Assembly (NCBI GenBank): GCA_046331175.1
Contig: JAXLRI010000003.1
Location: 372,001-436,000, forward strand
Reading direction: 5' to 3'
DNA length: 64,000 bases
Source of the DNA: JAWKIW01 sp046331175
GTDB taxonomy: Bacteria > Actinomycetota > Acidimicrobiia > Acidimicrobiales > Acidimicrobilacustridaceae
In this document: positions 24,370-36,130 of the stretch, piece by piece
How positions within the stretch are numbered: position 1 is the stretch's first letter
How the letters are laid out: every line of letters starts with the position of its first letter
Position numbers and translations under genes: made by a program
The notes under the pieces: generated by a model
Seen by the model: the letters and a program-made list of their open reading frames with translations, nothing else
The model's database searches: none
What the model was told of the DNA's origin: nothing

Positions 24370-24380
<11 letters not shown>
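24310..24380 (+). repeat. Duplicated translation-initiation region at the carA-carB junction
   Basis: GGAAGGGAnnnnGCTGATGC followed by CCGCC occurs twice, at 24310 and 24354, an offset of 44 nt; over 38 aligned bases about 29 agree. The first copy starts the mini-ORF, the second starts carB. Confidence 0.75.
24326..24370 (+). CDS. Bridging mini-ORF between carA and carB (14 codons)
   Basis: ATG at 24326 shares its A with the carA stop (TGATG), and the TGA at 24368-24370 shares its A with the carB ATG (TGATG). The peptide would be MRRHHCRPHRKGSR. It arose from the duplicated initiation region and has its own GGAAGGGA ribosome-binding site. Confidence 0.4.
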
Positions 24381-27632
<3,252 letters not shown>

Positions 27633-27636
<4 letters not shown>

Positions 27637-28592
27637 CGGGCTTCGGTCGCCGCCGCGAGCGCACCGGGGCCGGGCCGGCGGTCGACCTGTCGACCCGGGT
27701 GGGCGACGTCGCCCTGGCCAACCCGGTCATGACCGCCTCGGGCACCGCCGGCCACGGTGACGAGCTGGGTCGCTACGTCGACCTCGCCGGGCTGGGCGCC
27801 GTGGTGGTCAAGTCCGAGTCGGCCCGGCCCTGGCCGGGCAACGCCGCGCCCCGGGTGCACGAGACGCCAGCCGGCATGATCAACGCCGTCGGCCTGCAGG
27901 GCGGCGGCGTCGAGCACTGGCTCGCCGAGGACCTGCCGCCCCTCCTCGCCGCCGGAGCGACGGTGGTGGCGAGCATCTGGGGGACCGCGGTCGAGGACTA
28001 CGCCCGGGCCGCCGAGCTCCTCGCTGCCGCGCCGCCCGAGGTGGTGGCGGTCGAGATCAACGTCTCGTGCCCCAACCACCACGCCCGCGGTGAGATGTTC
28101 GCCCACTCCGAGCACGGCACCGCCGAGGTGGTCGCCGCCACCGCCGGGTGCGGTCGGCCGCGTTGGGTCAAGCTCAGCCCGAACGTGACCGACCTCGTCG
28201 CCATCGCCCGGGCCGCCGCCGAGGCCGGGGCCGACGCCGTCACGCTGATCAACACCGTCATGGGCATGGTCATCGACCCCGAGACCCGCCGGCCGGTCCT
28301 CGGCAACGGGGGAGGGGGGCTGTCGGGGCCGGCGATCCACCCCGTCGCCGTGCGGGCGGTGCACGACGTGCACGCCGCCCTGCCCGAGCTGCCGATCGTG
28401 GGGGTGGGCGGTGTGGCGCGCGGCGTCGACGCCGTCGAGCTGCTGCTGGCGGGAGCATCGGCCGTGCAGGTGGGCACGGCCACCTTCGCCGATCCGCGTG
28501 CGACCGAGCACGTCCTCGGTGAACTGCAAGACTGGTGCGCTCGGCACGGGGTCCGGGCCGCGCGCGAGCTGATCGGAGGAGCGCATGGGTGA
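27633..28592 (+). CDS. pyrD: Dihydroorotate dehydrogenase, class 1B type
   Basis: FMN barrel enzyme oxidising dihydroorotate to orotate. The 319 residues look like the PyrD subunit of the B. subtilis enzyme: the catalytic base is Cys146 in INVSCPN (class 2 enzymes have Ser), and PRVHETPAGMINAVGLQ, INTVMGM and GGLSGPAIHPVAVR match the 1B subtype. Class 1B normally pairs with the Fe-S/FAD subunit PyrK, whose gene is not next to it here. The ATG overlaps the carB stop by 4 nt, and the stop overlaps pyrF by 8 nt. Confidence 0.92.
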
Positions 28593-29277
28593 GGCCGCAG
28601 ACGAGGTCCGTGACCGACTGGCACTGGCCCTCGACGTCGACGACCTCGTGGGAGCGCTGCGCCTGGCCCGGCGGCTGCGGCCGTGGTTCGGCACGGCCAA
28701 GGTCGGCCTCGAGCTCTACAGCGCGGCCGGCCCCGACGCCATCGAGACGCTGCGCGACCTCGGCTACCAGGTGTTCGTCGACCTGAAGCTGCTCGACATC
28801 CCCACCACCGTGCACCGCGCCGCACGCGTGCTCGGCTCGCTCGGCGCCTCGTACCTGACGCTGCACGCGCGAGGCGACGCGCCGATGCTGCGGGCGGGCG
28901 TCGACGGCCTGCGCGACGGGGCGCTCGGTGCGGGCCTGGCCGAGCCGGTGGCCCTGGCGGTGACCGTGCTCACCAGCGACAGCACGGCCCCGCCGCACAT
29001 CCTGCCCCGCCGGGTGGCCCTCGCGGCCGAGGCCGGCTGCGGTGGCATCGTCTGCGCGGCGGCCGACCTGCGCGAGGCGCGCCAGCTGGCCCCCCGGTTG
29101 GTCAAGGTGGTGCCCGGCATCCGGCCGGCGGGCACCGCCCACGACGACCAGGCCCGGGCCGCCACCCCCCTCGAGGCGGTGTCCAACGGTGCCGACCTGC
29201 TGGTGATCGGACGAGCCGTCACCCGAGCCGACGACCCCGAGGCGGCGGCCGCCGCCCTCGTCGACGAGCTGGCATGA
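28585..29277 (+). CDS. pyrF: Orotidine 5'-phosphate decarboxylase
   Basis: Last step to UMP. The 230-residue barrel has the catalytic DxKxxD array in VFVDLKLLDIPTTV (Asp66, Lys68, Asp71), the ALDVDD start and the phosphate-binding GIRPAG and IGRAVTRA segments. This is the short, classical type, unlike the longer mycobacterial form. ATG at 28585 overlaps pyrD by 8 nt. pyrE is not in the window. Confidence 0.94.
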   Translation: MGEAADEVRDRLALALDVDDLVGALRLARRLRPWFGTAKVGLELYSAAGPDAIETLRDLGYQVFVDLKLLDIPTTVHRAARVLGSLGASYLTLHARGDAPMLRAGVDGLRDGALGAGLAEPVALAVTVLTSDSTAPPHILPRRVALAAEAGCGGIVCAAADLREARQLAPRLVKVVPGIRPAGTAHDDQARAATPLEAVSNGADLLVIGRAVTRADDPEAAAAALVDELA

Positions 29278-29618
29278 CCGGTCGCCCGTGCCGCGCGCTC
29301 CTGCTGGGGTTGGGCTTCCTCCTCGCCCTCGGCGCACCGGCGTGCGCCTCCAAGAAACGGGTCGTGCCGACCGAGGTCCCCACGCTCGACTCGCGCACCT
29401 GCCTGAACCTGTCGCTGGCGCGGTCCGAGCTGGCCGCCCCGTCCAGCCCCGAGGCGCTGGAGTCCGCTCGCCAGACGCTCAAGAGCAGCGCGCCGGAGGC
29501 GGTCGACCCGTACATCGACGTCCTCGCCGACGCCAAGGGCGACACCACGGTGCTCGCCGGCGACGACCAGGTGGCCGCCAGCAACCTGGTGCGCGACTGG
29601 CTCAACATCGCCTGCTGA
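29274..29618 (+). CDS. Small exported protein of unknown function at the end of the pyr operon
   Basis: A 114-residue protein starting at an ATG that overlaps the pyrF stop (ATGA). The N-terminus is a signal peptide (RALLLGLGFLLALGAPACAS); the Cys after APA could be a weak lipobox or the site could be a signal-peptidase I site. The mature part has two Cys (RTCLNLSLARS and NIAC at the end) that may form a disulfide. I do not recognise the family. Co-translation with pyrF may be incidental. Confidence 0.65.
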   Translation: MTGRPCRALLLGLGFLLALGAPACASKKRVVPTEVPTLDSRTCLNLSLARSELAAPSSPEALESARQTLKSSAPEAVDPYIDVLADAKGDTTVLAGDDQVAASNLVRDWLNIAC

Positions 29619-29734
29619 TCGCCGCCCGGCCGCTGCGGTCGTGGCCGGGACCCCGATCGCCCGGGCCGACGTGGCATCGGTCCGACGCCGGTCCGGCGGG
29701 GGTCTCACCTGGGATCGTCGCGGGGGAGGCGCGC

Positions 29735-29740
29735 TAGGGT
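29735..29740 (+). promoter_or_regulatory. -10 element of a leaderless promoter for mihF
   Basis: TAGGGT ends 7 nt before the ATG with no ribosome-binding site. Confidence 0.5.
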
Positions 29741-29747
29741 TCGGCCC

Positions 29748-30065
29748 ATGCCGCTCCCGCCACAGCTGACCGAGGAACAACGCAAGGCCGCGCTCGAGAA
29801 GGCAGCGGCTGCGCGACGGGCCCGGGCCGAGATCAAGGAGAAGCTCAAGATGGGGTCGCTGACCCTGAAGGAGCTCCTCGCCCAGTCCGCCGACGACGAG
29901 ACCATCGGCAAGATGAAGGTCGTCGCCGTGCTCGAGTCGCTCCCCGGTGTGGGCAAGGTCAAGGCCCGCCGCACGATGGAGGAGATCGGCATCAGCGACT
30001 CCCGGCGGGTCCGCGGCCTCGGCGACCAGCAGCGGGCCTCGCTGCTGCAGGTCTTCCCCGGCTGA
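29748..30065 (+). CDS. mihF: Integration host factor, actinobacterial type (mIHF)
   Basis: Nucleoid-associated DNA-binding protein specific to actinobacteria, 105 residues. It has a basic N-terminal helix (AALEKAAAARRARAEIKEKLK) and the helix-two-turn-helix core with SLPGVGKVKARRTMEEIGIS, which binds DNA backbone. The position directly before gmk and rpoZ is characteristic. ATG follows TAGGGT by 7 nt, so the transcript is probably leaderless. Its presence is the strongest taxonomic marker in the window. Confidence 0.94.
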   Translation: MPLPPQLTEEQRKAALEKAAAARRARAEIKEKLKMGSLTLKELLAQSADDETIGKMKVVAVLESLPGVGKVKARRTMEEIGISDSRRVRGLGDQQRASLLQVFPG

Positions 30066-30073
30066 CGTCGGCG

Positions 30074-30616
30074 TTGATCATCGTCATCTCCGGCCCGGGC
30101 GGGGTCGGGAAGGGGACCCTCGTGCGCCGACTGCTCGACGCCGACCCCCAGCTGTGGCTGAGCCGCTCGTGGACCACGAGGGCGCCCCGGCCCGGTGAAG
30201 CGGCTGACGCCTACCACTTCGTCGATCGCGAGGCGTTCGAGGCCCGCGTCGACGCAGGCGGGTTCCTCGAGTGGGCCGAGTTCCTCGGCAACCTCTACGG
30301 CACCCCGTACCCCGAGGCGGCCGAGGGGCAGGACGTCGTGCTCGAGATCGACGTGCAGGGAGCCGAGCAGGTGCGGGCCCGCGAGCCGGGCGCCCTGCTG
30401 CTCTTCCTCGAACCGCCCAGCCGCGAGGTGCAGCGCCAGCGCCTGCTGGGGCGCGGGGATCCTGCCGACAAGGTGGCCGAGCGCCTGGCCAAGGCCGACG
30501 ACGAGGCCGAGCGGGGCCGCGCCCTGGGCGCCACCTTCGTGGTCAACGACGACCTCGACGCCACCGTGGCCGAGGTCCGGCGGCTGATCGACGCCGCCCG
30601 CCCCGCCTCGGCCTGA
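30074..30616 (+). CDS. gmk: Guanylate kinase
   Basis: Phosphorylates GMP to GDP. The 180 residues start with the P-loop GPGGVGKGT (7-15), followed by RSWTTRAPRPGEADAYHF-like GMP-binding residues (RSWTTRAPRPGEAADAYHF), the Tyr-containing NLYGTPYPE block and IDVQGAEQVR. The start is a TTG at 30074, 8 nt after the mihF stop; no better codon precedes the P-loop. Confidence 0.94.
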   Translation: MIIVISGPGGVGKGTLVRRLLDADPQLWLSRSWTTRAPRPGEAADAYHFVDREAFEARVDAGGFLEWAEFLGNLYGTPYPEAAEGQDVVLEIDVQGAEQVRAREPGALLLFLEPPSREVQRQRLLGRGDPADKVAERLAKADDEAERGRALGATFVVNDDLDATVAEVRRLIDAARPASA

Positions 30617-30650
30617 TCCCCCCGTCTACGGATCGCGGGCCCGTCGCTGC

Positions 30651-30656
30651 TAGCCT
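30651..30656 (+). promoter_or_regulatory. Candidate -10 element for rpoZ
   Basis: TAGCCT lies 57 nt upstream of the rpoZ ATG in the gmk-rpoZ gap, allowing a short leader ending in GGAG at 30702-30705. Confidence 0.4.
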
Positions 30657-30713
30657 CGTCAGCCGACCCGCATCCCGACTGCACCTCCCACCGATCCCTC
30701 CGGAGCTCCTCCC

Positions 30714-31010
30714 ATGGCCCAGGTCCACGACTCGATGATGAACCCCAAGATCGAGGTCCTCCTGGGCAAGGTCGACTCCAAGTTCAAGCTGGTCACGCTG
30801 GGTGCCATGCGGGCGCGCCAGATCAACGCCTACTTCGGCCAGCTGGGCGAGGGCATGGGCTCGGCGGTCCCGCCGCAGGTCACCTCGGTGGCCCGCAAGC
30901 CGCTGTCGATCGCCTTCGAGGAGATCGCCGTCGACAAGATCGCCGCCCGCGACCTCGATCCCGAGGAGGCCGACGGCGAGGTGGCCGAGGCGGCCGAGCC
31001 CGAGGCCTGA
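30714..31010 (+). CDS. rpoZ: RNA polymerase omega subunit
   Basis: Small subunit that helps assemble beta-prime. The 98 residues show the omega core (MMNPKIEVLLGKVDSKFKLVTLGAMRARQINAYF, then KPLSIAFEEIAVDKI) and an acidic C-terminal tail. The ATG at 30714 has GGAG 8 nt upstream. Order mihF-gmk-rpoZ-coaBC-metK-priA is as in other actinobacteria. Confidence 0.93.
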   Translation: MAQVHDSMMNPKIEVLLGKVDSKFKLVTLGAMRARQINAYFGQLGEGMGSAVPPQVTSVARKPLSIAFEEIAVDKIAARDLDPEEADGEVAEAAEPEA

Positions 31011-31047
31011 GGCCACCGCCTCACGCCCTCCCGATCCGAGCGCACCG

Positions 31048-32241
31048 ATGCTGGCCGGCCGCACCGTCGTGCTCGGGGTCACGGGCGGCATCGCCGCCTA
31101 CAAGGCCATCGAGGTCTGCCGTCGCCTCGTCGACGCCGGCGCCCACGTGGCGCCGATCATGACCGAGGGCGCCCAGCGCTTCGTCGGCGCCGCCACGTTC
31201 TCGGCGCTGGCCTCCGAGCCGGTCCAGACCACGCTGTTCGACGAGCCCCACCCCATCCCGCACACCCGGTTGGGGCAGGGCGCCGACGTCATCGTGGTGT
31301 GCCCGGCCACGGCCCGCCTGCTCGGCTCCTACGCCGCCGGCATCTCCGACGACCTGCTCACCGCCACGTTGCTGGCCACCAGAGCACCGGTCGTGGTGTG
31401 CCCGGCCATGCACACCGAGATGTGGGAGCACCCCGCCGTCCAGGACAACCTCGAGGTGCTGCGCCGCCGGGGCGTCATCGTGGTGCCACCCGAGGAGGGC
31501 CGCCTGGCCGGCGGCGACGTCGGCGCCGGGCGGCTGGCCGCCCCCGAGGCGGTGGTGGCGGCGGTCGAGGCCGCGCTCGGGCCGCGCGACCTCGAGGGCT
31601 GGCGCATCCTGGTCAGCGCCGGCGGCACCCGCGAGGCCATCGACCCGGTGCGGGTCATCACCAACCGCTCGTCGGGCAAGCAGGGCTACGCCCTGGCCGA
31701 GGCCGCCCTGGCACGCGGGGCCCGGGTCACCCTGGTCACCACGGTCGACCGTCCGGCTCCCGCCGGCGCCGAGGTCGTGCGGGTCGCAAGCGCCGCCGAC
31801 ATGCAGGCCGCCATCGTCCCCGTCGCCGCCGACCACGACGCGGTGATCATGGCGGCCGCCGTCGCCGACTTCCGCCCCGCCCACCCCGCCGACCGCAAGA
31901 TCAAGAAGGGCGATTCGGCGCCCACCATCGAGCTGGCGCCCACCCACGACTTCCTCGTCGACCTGGGCGCGGCCAAGCCCGACGGCCAGGTGCTGGTCGG
32001 CTTCGCCGCCGAGACCGACGACGTGCTGGCCAACGCCCGGGGCAAGCTCGCCCGCAAGCGGCTCGACCTCATCGTGGCCAACGACGTGGCCGCCCCCGGC
32101 GCCGGCTTCGAGCACGACACCAACGAGGTGGTCATCCTGCGGGCCGACGGCACCCAGCGCCACGTGCCGATGGCCGACAAGCGGGTGGTGGCCGACGCGG
32201 TCCTCGACGAGGTCCGCGCCGTGCGCCAGGCCACCCGCTGA
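31048..32241 (+). CDS. coaBC: CoaBC: phosphopantothenoylcysteine decarboxylase / phosphopantothenate-cysteine ligase
   Basis: Bifunctional coenzyme A enzyme of 397 residues. The FMN-dependent CoaC half (1-180) has GVTGGIAAYKAIEVCRRL, the catalytic His in PHTRLGQ and PAMHTEMWEHPAV. The CoaB half has ILVSAGGTREAIDPVRVITNRSSGKQGYALAE, AAAVADFRP and the KIKKGDSAPTIEL nucleotide site. The usual Cys of the decarboxylase flap is replaced by Gly in LAGGDVGAGRL, which is also true of mycobacterial CoaBC. The ATG at 31048 gives the conserved N-terminus; no strong ribosome-binding site is seen. Confidence 0.94.
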   Translation: MLAGRTVVLGVTGGIAAYKAIEVCRRLVDAGAHVAPIMTEGAQRFVGAATFSALASEPVQTTLFDEPHPIPHTRLGQGADVIVVCPATARLLGSYAAGISDDLLTATLLATRAPVVVCPAMHTEMWEHPAVQDNLEVLRRRGVIVVPPEEGRLAGGDVGAGRLAAPEAVVAAVEAALGPRDLEGWRILVSAGGTREAIDPVRVITNRSSGKQGYALAEAALARGARVTLVTTVDRPAPAGAEVVRVASAADMQAAIVPVAADHDAVIMAAAVADFRPAHPADRKIKKGDSAPTIELAPTHDFLVDLGAAKPDGQVLVGFAAETDDVLANARGKLARKRLDLIVANDVAAPGAGFEHDTNEVVILRADGTQRHVPMADKRVVADAVLDEVRAVRQATR

Positions 32242-32336
32242 GGGCTCCCGCCGGACATGCGCGCCGTCGCCCGGAAAGCCGACCCATCTGGTCGACTATC
32301 GTGCTCCGGAAGTCCCGGCGGGGTCGGCCGACTGGC

Positions 32337-32342
32337 TAGGCT
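32337..32342 (+). promoter_or_regulatory. -10 element for metK
   Basis: TAGGCT lies 35 nt before the metK GTG, giving a leader of about 28 nt with AGGAG at 32366-32370. The leader is too short for a SAM riboswitch. Confidence 0.45.
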
Positions 32343-32377
32343 CGCCGGGCCCGAGCGACCCTGACAGGAGCGACCCC

Positions 32378-33574
32378 GTGACCAGCTGGACCTTCACCTC
32401 CGAATCGGTGACCGAAGGCCATCCCGACAAGATGGCCGACCAGATCTCCGATGCCGTGCTCGACGCGCTGCTGGCGGAGGACCCGGCCAGCCGGGTGGCC
32501 TGCGAGACCTTCGTGACCACCGGCCTCGCCATCGTGGGCGGCGAGATCACCACCAACGCCTACGTCGACATCCCCGGCATCGTGCGCCAGACGATCCGCG
32601 ACATCGGCTACGACCGCGAGTCCTACGGCTACGACGGCTCCACGGTCGGCGTCCTCGTCGCCCTCGACGAGCAGTCGCCCGACATCGCCCAGGGCGTCGA
32701 CGACTCCGAGGAGGTGCGCTCGGGCACCTCCGGCGAGGACCTGCTCAACAAGCAGGGCGCCGGCGACCAGGGGATGATGTTCGGCTACGCCTGCGACGAG
32801 ACCGACGTCCTCATGCCGCTGCCGATCCACCTGGCCCACCGCATGGCCGAGCGCCTGGCCGAGGTTCGCAAGGCTGGCACCGTGCCCTACCTCCGACCCG
32901 ACGGCAAGACCCAGGTCACCATCGACTACGAGGACGGCAAGCCGGTCAAGCTCCGCACCGTGCTCGTCTCCACCCAGCACAACGACGGCGTCGACCGCGA
33001 CACCGAGATCAAGCCCGACCTCATCGAGCAGGTCATCCGACCGGTGCTGCCCGAGCAGTTCCGCGACGACGACTTCAACGTCTTCGTGAACCCGACCGGC
33101 CGCTTCGTGATCGGCGGACCGGTGGGCGACGCCGGCCTCACCGGCCGCAAGATCATCGTCGACACCTATGGGGGCATGGGCCGCCACGGCGGCGGCGCCT
33201 TCTCCGGCAAGGACCCGTCCAAGGTCGACCGCTCGGCCGCCTACGCCGCCCGCTGGGTGGCCAAGAACCTGGTGGCCGCCGGCGCCGCCAGTCGGGCCGA
33301 GGTCCAGGTCGCCTACGCCATCGGCGTGGCCCACCCCGTGTCGGTGCTGGTCGAGACGTTCGGCACCGCCAACGTCGACCCGGCCAAGATCTCCGACGTG
33401 GTCAGCCAGGTGTTCGACCTGCGCCCGGCCGCCATCCTCCGCGACCTCGACCTGCGCCGGCCGATCTACCGCCAGACCGCGGCCTACGGCCACTTCGGCC
33501 GCGAGTCGGCCGACGGCTTCCCGTGGGAGCGCACCAACAAGGTCGACGACGTGAAGTCGGCGCTCGGGCTCTGA
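32378..33574 (+). CDS. metK: S-adenosylmethionine synthase
   Basis: Makes SAM from ATP and methionine. The 398 residues include EGHPDK (13-18), GAGDQGMMFGYA, the P-loop-like VVDTYGGMGRHGGGAFSGKDPSKVDRS region and the C-terminal YGHFGRE. GTG start with AGGAG 7 nt upstream. Downstream methyltransferases in the window (rsmB, TrmH-like, RsmC-like) use its product. Confidence 0.96.
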   Translation: MTSWTFTSESVTEGHPDKMADQISDAVLDALLAEDPASRVACETFVTTGLAIVGGEITTNAYVDIPGIVRQTIRDIGYDRESYGYDGSTVGVLVALDEQSPDIAQGVDDSEEVRSGTSGEDLLNKQGAGDQGMMFGYACDETDVLMPLPIHLAHRMAERLAEVRKAGTVPYLRPDGKTQVTIDYEDGKPVKLRTVLVSTQHNDGVDRDTEIKPDLIEQVIRPVLPEQFRDDDFNVFVNPTGRFVIGGPVGDAGLTGRKIIVDTYGGMGRHGGGAFSGKDPSKVDRSAAYAARWVAKNLVAAGAASRAEVQVAYAIGVAHPVSVLVETFGTANVDPAKISDVVSQVFDLRPAAILRDLDLRRPIYRQTAAYGHFGRESADGFPWERTNKVDDVKSALGL

Positions 33575-33608
33575 CCCGGGCTCCGAGCACGCGCCGAGCG
33601 CCACGACC

Positions 33609-35342
33609 GTGCGGGTGGTCCGGGTCCGTCCCGACGAACCCGCCATCGACAAGACGTTCGACTACCTGGTCCCCGACGAGCTCGGGGACCAGGTGCGCGT
33701 CGGGACCGTGGTGCGCGTCGCCCTGCACGGGCGGCGGGTCGGAGGCTGGGTGGTCGCCGACGACGTCGAGCCGCCGTCCGGTGTTCGGCTGCAGCCGCTG
33801 GCCAAGGTGACCGGGTGGGGCCCGCCGCCCGATGTGGTCGACCTGGCGGACTGGGCGGCGTGGCGGTGGGCCGGCCGCCCCGCCCACCTGCTCGGCACCG
33901 CCACCGCCGACCGGGCCGTCCCCGGGCTGCCGCCCCCCTTCGATCCGCCGGCGGTGCGCCCCACGCCGGTCCAGCACGCCGCCCTGGTGGCCGAGGCGCT
34001 CGGCGGAGACGGCGTGCGGGTGGTGCGGCTGGCGCCCACCGCCGACCCCTTCGACCTGGTCGCCGCCGCCGTGGCCCGGGGCGACGCCCTCGTGCTCGCG
34101 CCGTCGGTGGCGGGGGCCCGGCGGCTCGGGCTGCGCCTGCGGCGGGCCGGCCTGCCGGTGGCCATCCTGCCCGAGGACTGGGCCCGGGCCCGGTCCGGCG
34201 CCGCCGTGGTGGGGGCCCGGGCGGCGGCGTGGGCCCCGATGCGCGACCTCGCCGCCGTGGTGGTGCTCGACGAGCACGACGAGGTGTACCAGGAGGAGCG
34301 GGCGCCCACCTGGCACGCCCGCGACGTCGTGGTCGAGCGGGCCCGGCGAGCCGGCGTGCCGTGCGTGCTGCACTCGCCGTGCCCGAGCCTGGAGGCCCAG
34401 CAGCTCGGGCCCGTGCTCACGCCCGGTCGGGCCGCCGAGCGCCAGGGCTGGCCCAAGGTCGACGTGGTCGACCTGCGGCGCGAGGACCCGGTGCGCGGCG
34501 GGTCGCTGGTGAGCGAGCGGTTGGCCCGCGTGGTGCAGGAGGGCACCCGGGTGGTGTGCGTGCTCAACCGCAAGGGCCGGGCCCGCCTGCTCGCCTGCAA
34601 GTCCTGCCGCGAGCTCACCCGGTGCGAGGCGTGCGACGCCGCCGTGGTCCAAGACGACGACGGCACGCTGCGCTGTCCCCGCTGCGGAACGGTCCGGCCG
34701 CCGGTGTGCCTGCACTGCGGCGCGGGCGCCTTCCGCATCGTGCGGGGCGGGGTGGGCAAGCTGCGCGACGACCTGGCCCTGCTCGCTCCCGGCGGGGTGG
34801 TCGAGCACACCGGCGACGGCGGAGGTGGCGACGCCGACGACGCCCAGGTGCACGTGGGCACCGAGGCGGTGCTGCACCGGGTCCGGTCCACCGACGTGGT
34901 GGCCTTCGTCGACCTCGACCAGGAGCTGCTCGCCCCCCGCTACCGGGCCTCCGAGCAGGCGCTGGCCCTGCTGGCCCGGGCCGCCCGCTTGGTGGGGCCG
35001 CGCGGCGGCGACGGCCGCCTGCTGGTGCAGACCAACGTGCCGGGTCACGAGGTCGTGCAGGCGGCCGTGCTCGGCGACCCCGCTCGGGTCGCGGCCGCCG
35101 AGGAGGCCCGGCGGGCCGAGCTGCGGTTCCCGCCTTTCTCGGCCATGGCCCATGTGTCGGGCGCCTCGGCCCCGGCCTTCATCGCCGCCTTCGGGGCGCC
35201 GCTCGGCGTCGAGGTCCTCGGCCCGGTCGACGGACGCTGGCTGCTGCGGGCTCCCGACCACCGCACGCTGTGCGACGCCCTCGCCGACACGCCCCGCCCC
35301 GTCGGCCGCCTCCGCGTCGAGGTCGACCCCCTGCGGATCTGA
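33609..35342 (+). CDS. priA: PriA-like primosomal protein lacking helicase motifs
   Basis: 577 residues. The DNA-binding start (PAIDKTFDYLVPDEL) and the zinc-binding block with eight Cys (CKSCRELTRCEACD, then RCPRCG and CLHCG) are those of PriA. The ATPase signatures are lost: where GVTGSGKT should be, the sequence is VVRLAPTADPF, and the DEAH box is reduced to VLDEHDE. Actinobacterial PriA proteins are known to have this degenerate form, so it probably loads the primosome without unwinding. GTG start at 33609, 34 nt after metK. Confidence 0.88.
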   Translation: MRVVRVRPDEPAIDKTFDYLVPDELGDQVRVGTVVRVALHGRRVGGWVVADDVEPPSGVRLQPLAKVTGWGPPPDVVDLADWAAWRWAGRPAHLLGTATADRAVPGLPPPFDPPAVRPTPVQHAALVAEALGGDGVRVVRLAPTADPFDLVAAAVARGDALVLAPSVAGARRLGLRLRRAGLPVAILPEDWARARSGAAVVGARAAAWAPMRDLAAVVVLDEHDEVYQEERAPTWHARDVVVERARRAGVPCVLHSPCPSLEAQQLGPVLTPGRAAERQGWPKVDVVDLRREDPVRGGSLVSERLARVVQEGTRVVCVLNRKGRARLLACKSCRELTRCEACDAAVVQDDDGTLRCPRCGTVRPPVCLHCGAGAFRIVRGGVGKLRDDLALLAPGGVVEHTGDGGGGDADDAQVHVGTEAVLHRVRSTDVVAFVDLDQELLAPRYRASEQALALLARAARLVGPRGGDGRLLVQTNVPGHEVVQAAVLGDPARVAAAEEARRAELRFPPFSAMAHVSGASAPAFIAAFGAPLGVEVLGPVDGRWLLRAPDHRTLCDALADTPRPVGRLRVEVDPLRI

Positions 35343-35372
35343 TCGTCTCGACGTGCTCGGTCGATCTCGCAC

Positions 35373-35401
35373 TTGTTGACGCCGTCCGGGGGGCGTACGG
35401 T
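35373..35401 (+). promoter_or_regulatory. Promoter of the secreted two-gene cassette
   Basis: TTGTTG (35373-35378) and TACGGT (35396-35401) are 17 nt apart, and the -10 ends 6 nt before the ATG at 35408, so the mRNA may be leaderless. An overlapping TTGACG at 35376 would give a 14-nt spacer. Confidence 0.45.
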
Positions 35402-35407
35402 TCTGGC

Positions 35408-36130
35408 ATGGGTGGGATCAGACGCGAGGTGGGTACGAACCGCTGGCAATTCGTTCGGGGCCCGGCGTCGGGTCGGCGGCGTGTCGGGGTCGCTGTTGTC
35501 TCGGCGGCGCTGTTGATTGCCGGTTGCGGCACGGCGGCGAGTCACGTCGATGTGTCCGGCCCCCCGACCACGTTGGGTGCGGCTGCTACTCCGGAGCCAC
35601 CCGCCGGCCCCTCGTTGTCGCCTCCGCAGGGTGCGCCGACGATGGAGTTGGTGAAGGACCAGATCGCCCGGTTCGTGGCGCCACCCGCCGGCTACACCGA
35701 GGAGCCGCCGAGGCTGATGACGAGCAACGGTGTTCCGTCCCTCCTCGTGTCGTGGTCGATTCCGTCGGACCCGAAGCGCAAGCAGCCGTTGCGGGAGGTG
35801 AACCTCACCATCAAGTCGCGCCGAGCCTCGGGCTATGCGCCGGACCTGACAGCGGTGGGAGTCGCGCGTGCGTGGACCAAGGATGAAGGCTGGGTACGCC
35901 AGTCAATAGGGAGATTCGACGTAGCTTCCCGCCCCGAGGCGGGACGTATGTCGGGCGCACCGTTCGGGATGCCGGACCAGGTCGGCAGCATCTACGTCTT
36001 TGCTGACGGTGATCTGGTCGTCCAGGTCACCACCACGAGCGGCCAAGAACAGATTCCCGCCTTCATCTCGTCGTTCGACACCCAGAGCGCCGAGTTCGTG
36101 CTGAAGACCCTTACCGGAGCGAACCGATGA
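35408..36130 (+). CDS. Putative lipoprotein of unknown function
   Basis: A 240-residue protein with a basic start, a hydrophobic stretch and a good lipobox (SAALLIAGC, Cys near residue 39), then a Pro/Ser/Thr-rich spacer and a folded C-terminal domain (EVNLTIKSRRASGY, YVFADGDLVVQVTTTSGQEQ, FISSFDTQS). The last part resembles the shape of lipoproteins with a beta-rich sensor-like domain, but I cannot name the family. Codon use is less GC-rich than the neighbours (for example GTTGATTGC, CGACCACGTTG), suggesting later acquisition. The stop overlaps the next gene (ATGA). Confidence 0.7.
   Translation: MGGIRREVGTNRWQFVRGPASGRRRVGVAVVSAALLIAGCGTAASHVDVSGPPTTLGAAATPEPPAGPSLSPPQGAPTMELVKDQIARFVAPPAGYTEEPPRLMTSNGVPSLLVSWSIPSDPKRKQPLREVNLTIKSRRASGYAPDLTAVGVARAWTKDEGWVRQSIGRFDVASRPEAGRMSGAPFGMPDQVGSIYVFADGDLVVQVTTTSGQEQIPAFISSFDTQSAEFVLKTLTGANR

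Noticed and set aside
29619..29747. Terminator after the pyr operon (GGCCG/CGGCC pairing)
   Set aside because: Complementary GGCC-type runs are common in this composition, with no T tract; support was too weak to list.
31480..31540. CoaBC seemed to lack its decarboxylase Cys
   Set aside because: The same Cys-to-Gly/Ala change is found in mycobacterial CoaBC, so it is a feature of the phylum and not a defect here.
32242..32377. Possible SAM riboswitch before metK
   Set aside because: The distance from the likely -10 to the start is under 40 nt and no known SAM aptamer core is visible.
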